From Falsigemmobacter faecalis (GTDB lineage Bacteria > Pseudomonadota > Alphaproteobacteria > Rhodobacterales > Rhodobacteraceae): a stretch of 64,000 nucleotides of DNA. The DNA is taken from NCBI RefSeq assembly GCF_003863335.1, contig NZ_RRAZ01000015.1, positions 1 through 64,000 of the forward strand, written 5' to 3'. The notes beneath the pieces were generated by a model. That model was not told where the DNA came from and did no database searches. It was given only the letters and a program-made list of their open reading frames with translations. Shown here one piece after another: positions 62,873 to 64,000 of this stretch. The position numbers and the translations under genes are program-made. How positions within the stretch are numbered: the stretch's first letter is position 1; every line of letters begins with the position of its first letter.

Positions 62873-62927
62873 CCCCGGGGCGCTGCCCCGGACCCCGGAG
62901 TATTTTGGTAAAAGCCAAAGTCGAAGG
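62873..62927 (+). repeat. Dispersed 3' element, copy 3 (after the TlpA-like gene)
   Basis: Starting seven bases after the stop, on the same strand: CCCCGGGGCGCTGCCCCGG, then ACCCCGGAGTATTTTGGT, then AAAAGCCAAAGTCGAAGG. The hairpin, GGAGTATTT core and AAAAGCCAAAG tail are the same as after petR and uvrC. Confidence 0.85.
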
Positions 62928-62940
62928 GGGGCGGGCCATG

Positions 62941-62965
62941 AAAAAGCCCGGCCTGAGCCGGGCTT
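62941..62965 (-). terminator. Terminator of the F0 ATP synthase operon
   Basis: A 9-bp stem, AAGCCCGGC and GCCGGGCTT, with a four-base loop; on the minus strand it is followed by TTTTTCATGG. It lies 21 bases past the stop of atpF. Confidence 0.9.
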
Positions 62966-62986
62966 GATCTGATCTGATCGGGCGCC

Positions 62987-63541
62987 TCAGTTGAGGCGCT
63001 GACCGACTTCAGTAATCGACGCATCGATCAGGGCGCCGGCGCTTGCTGGCGACATCTGAGCGGCCAGGACATCACCGGCTGCGGCAATTGCCACGGCGAC
63101 GGCGGCTTCACGCACTTCGCGGATCGCTGCGGTTTCTGCCGCAGTGATCTGCTCTTCCGCCGCCTGCAGTTTGCGGGCGATGGTGGCCTGCAGCTCTGCC
63201 TGGGCAGAAGCGGCGGCGGCCTGGGCGTCGGAGCGGGCGTTTGCGACAATGCGCTCGGCCTGCTCGCGGGCGTCCTTCAGCTTCCGGTCATAGGAGGCGA
63301 CCAGAGCTTTGGCTTCGTCGTGGAGACGGCGGGCCGTCTCCAGATCTTCGCGGATTTTTGCTGCACGGTTGTCGAGCAGACCCATAACCAGAGCCGGCAC
63401 TTTGAAGTACAGCAGAATGCCTACGAAAATCAGGAAGGCAATCAGAACCGAGAAGTCGGTGTTCTGCAGCGTAAAGAACGGACCCGAGGCTGCGTGAGCC
63501 GGGAGCGCACCGAGAAGCAGGGCGGGAATGGTATAACGCAT
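62987..63541 (-). CDS. atpF: F0F1 ATP synthase subunit B
   Basis: A 184-residue peripheral-stalk subunit. One N-terminal membrane helix (about 26-48, FSVLIAFLIFVGILLYFKVP in part) leads into a long amphipathic coiled coil (YDRKLKDAREQAERIVANAR in part). A short pre-helix leader may be a signal-like segment (LLLGALPAHA). It is last in the minus-strand F0 operon, four bases after the b' gene, as in Rhodobacter, where F0 and F1 genes are separate. Confidence 0.94.
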   Translation of the reverse strand: MRYTIPALLLGALPAHAASGPFFTLQNTDFSVLIAFLIFVGILLYFKVPALVMGLLDNRAAKIREDLETARRLHDEAKALVASYDRKLKDAREQAERIVANARSDAQAAAASAQAELQATIARKLQAAEEQITAAETAAIREVREAAVAVAIAAAGDVLAAQMSPASAGALIDASITEVGQRLN

Positions 63542-63545
63542 TGCC

Positions 63546-64000
63546 TCAGCCTTTCAGTCGCGCGGCCACGGCCGCATCTACGGAAGCTGCATCCGTACCG
63601 CCGAGAGCCAGAACAAGCTCTTTAGCGGTGTCTTTTGCAACTTCAGTCACGTTGGCCAGGGCAGAGGCGCGGATTTCACCAATCCGGCGTTCTGACTCAG
63701 CACCGCGTGCGGCGATCTCTGCATCCGCCTTAACGGTGGCTGCATCGAGTTGTGCCTGGATTTCCGCTTTTGCCTGCGCGATGAAACGTGCCGATTCGGC
63801 GCGCGCATCTGCCAGAGCCTTGAGATAAGCGGCTTCGGCGTCACGGGCTTTCTGCTTCAGTTCCTCAGCAGCCGCCAGATCATTGGTGATCAGGCCTTTG
63901 CGTTCGGCGAGAACCGAACCGATGCGGGGCATCGCGAAGACTTTCAGCAGGACGAAAATCAGGACCAGGGCGACAAGGGCCCAGAAAATCTGGTTCGGGA
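63546..64000 (-). CDS. atpF': F0F1 ATP synthase subunit B' (5' end outside window)
   Basis: The last about 150 codons of the second peripheral-stalk subunit found in photosynthetic and related bacteria. The frame continues past the ATG at 63932 to the window edge, where revcomp translation gives [20 protein letters not shown], the membrane helix. The rest is coiled coil ([20 protein letters not shown] in part). The true start is therefore outside the window; the ATG at 63932 is internal. Probably preceded by atpE and atpB. Confidence 0.9.
   Translation of the reverse strand, partial: PNQIFWALVALVLIFVLLKVFAMPRIGSVLAERKGLITNDLAAAEELKQKARDAEAAYLKALADARAESARFIAQAKAEIQAQLDAATVKADAEIAARGAESERRIGEIRASALANVTEVAKDTAKELVLALGGTDAASVDAAVAARLKG

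Overview
The window is a 64 kb piece of a GC-rich alphaproteobacterial chromosome, almost certainly from the Rhodobacteraceae (Rhodobacter, Paracoccus and relatives). The basis is the set of genes: a ferredoxin VI-type 2Fe-2S protein, a PetP/PetR-like MarR and response regulator pair, xseB-ispA-dxs, glyQ and glyS split by a DUF6446-type gene, a complex I NDUFA9-like protein, a TIGR02302/DUF4175 protein, and a dehydrogenase that looks like (2S)-methylsuccinyl-CoA dehydrogenase of the ethylmalonyl-CoA pathway. No phage, transposon, plasmid or CRISPR feature was seen. Genes are dense, often overlap by 1 to 8 bases, and many are separated by clear intrinsic terminators.

Layout. 1-5967: 5' end of a tRNA-Leu, the NDUFA9-like gene, then a plus-strand isoprenoid run (xseB, ispA, dxs) continuing into an MTA/SAH nucleosidase and a small SDR. 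5974-8612: minus-strand TauE, esterase, cobU and cobC-like cluster. 8796-13376: acyl-CoA dehydrogenase, mtgA, GST, queG and a 62-residue protein. 13436-17598: ilvE diverging from petP-petR, trpS, and a rhomboid-fold protein without catalytic residues. 17606-20555: a secreted protein, alkB and mutY. 20654-25802: a DciA-like gene and a DsbA-family gene, aroC, a LysR regulator, and an S49 peptidase overlapping two small unknown genes. 25803-28043: an AT-rich intergenic region with a DnaA box, then uvrC.

28125-33159: rluA-like, lysE-like, glyS, a DUF6446-like gene and glyQ. 33288-41184: an envelope pseudo-protease, aqpZ, lipA, a glycerophosphodiesterase, ridA and an orphan type I secretion pair. 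41341-50281: mlaA-mlaC, a small membrane protein with a palindrome-rich upstream region, rpiA, a membrane protein, gor, hflK-hflC, degP and a peptidoglycan-binding lipoprotein. 50402-56285: fdxE-like, proA, a class V aminotransferase, purD and xseA. 56671-64000: minus-strand argH, a 55-residue lipoprotein, lptM-like, lysA and DUF4175, a divergent TlpA-like thioredoxin, and the end of an F0 ATP synthase operon.

The gene content is mostly housekeeping: isoprenoids, cobalamin salvage, amino acids, tRNA charging, DNA repair, and envelope quality control (hflKC, degP, mla, dsbA, mtgA). I found no compact new defence or biosynthetic system. The most interesting signals are smaller: a dispersed element placed just after stop codons in a fixed orientation; a terminator-like hairpin whose 3' arm is the ribosome binding site of the next gene; two protease-fold proteins that have lost their active-site residues; a half-length SDR-like gene; a very small lipoprotein gene; and an origin-like AT-rich region before uvrC.
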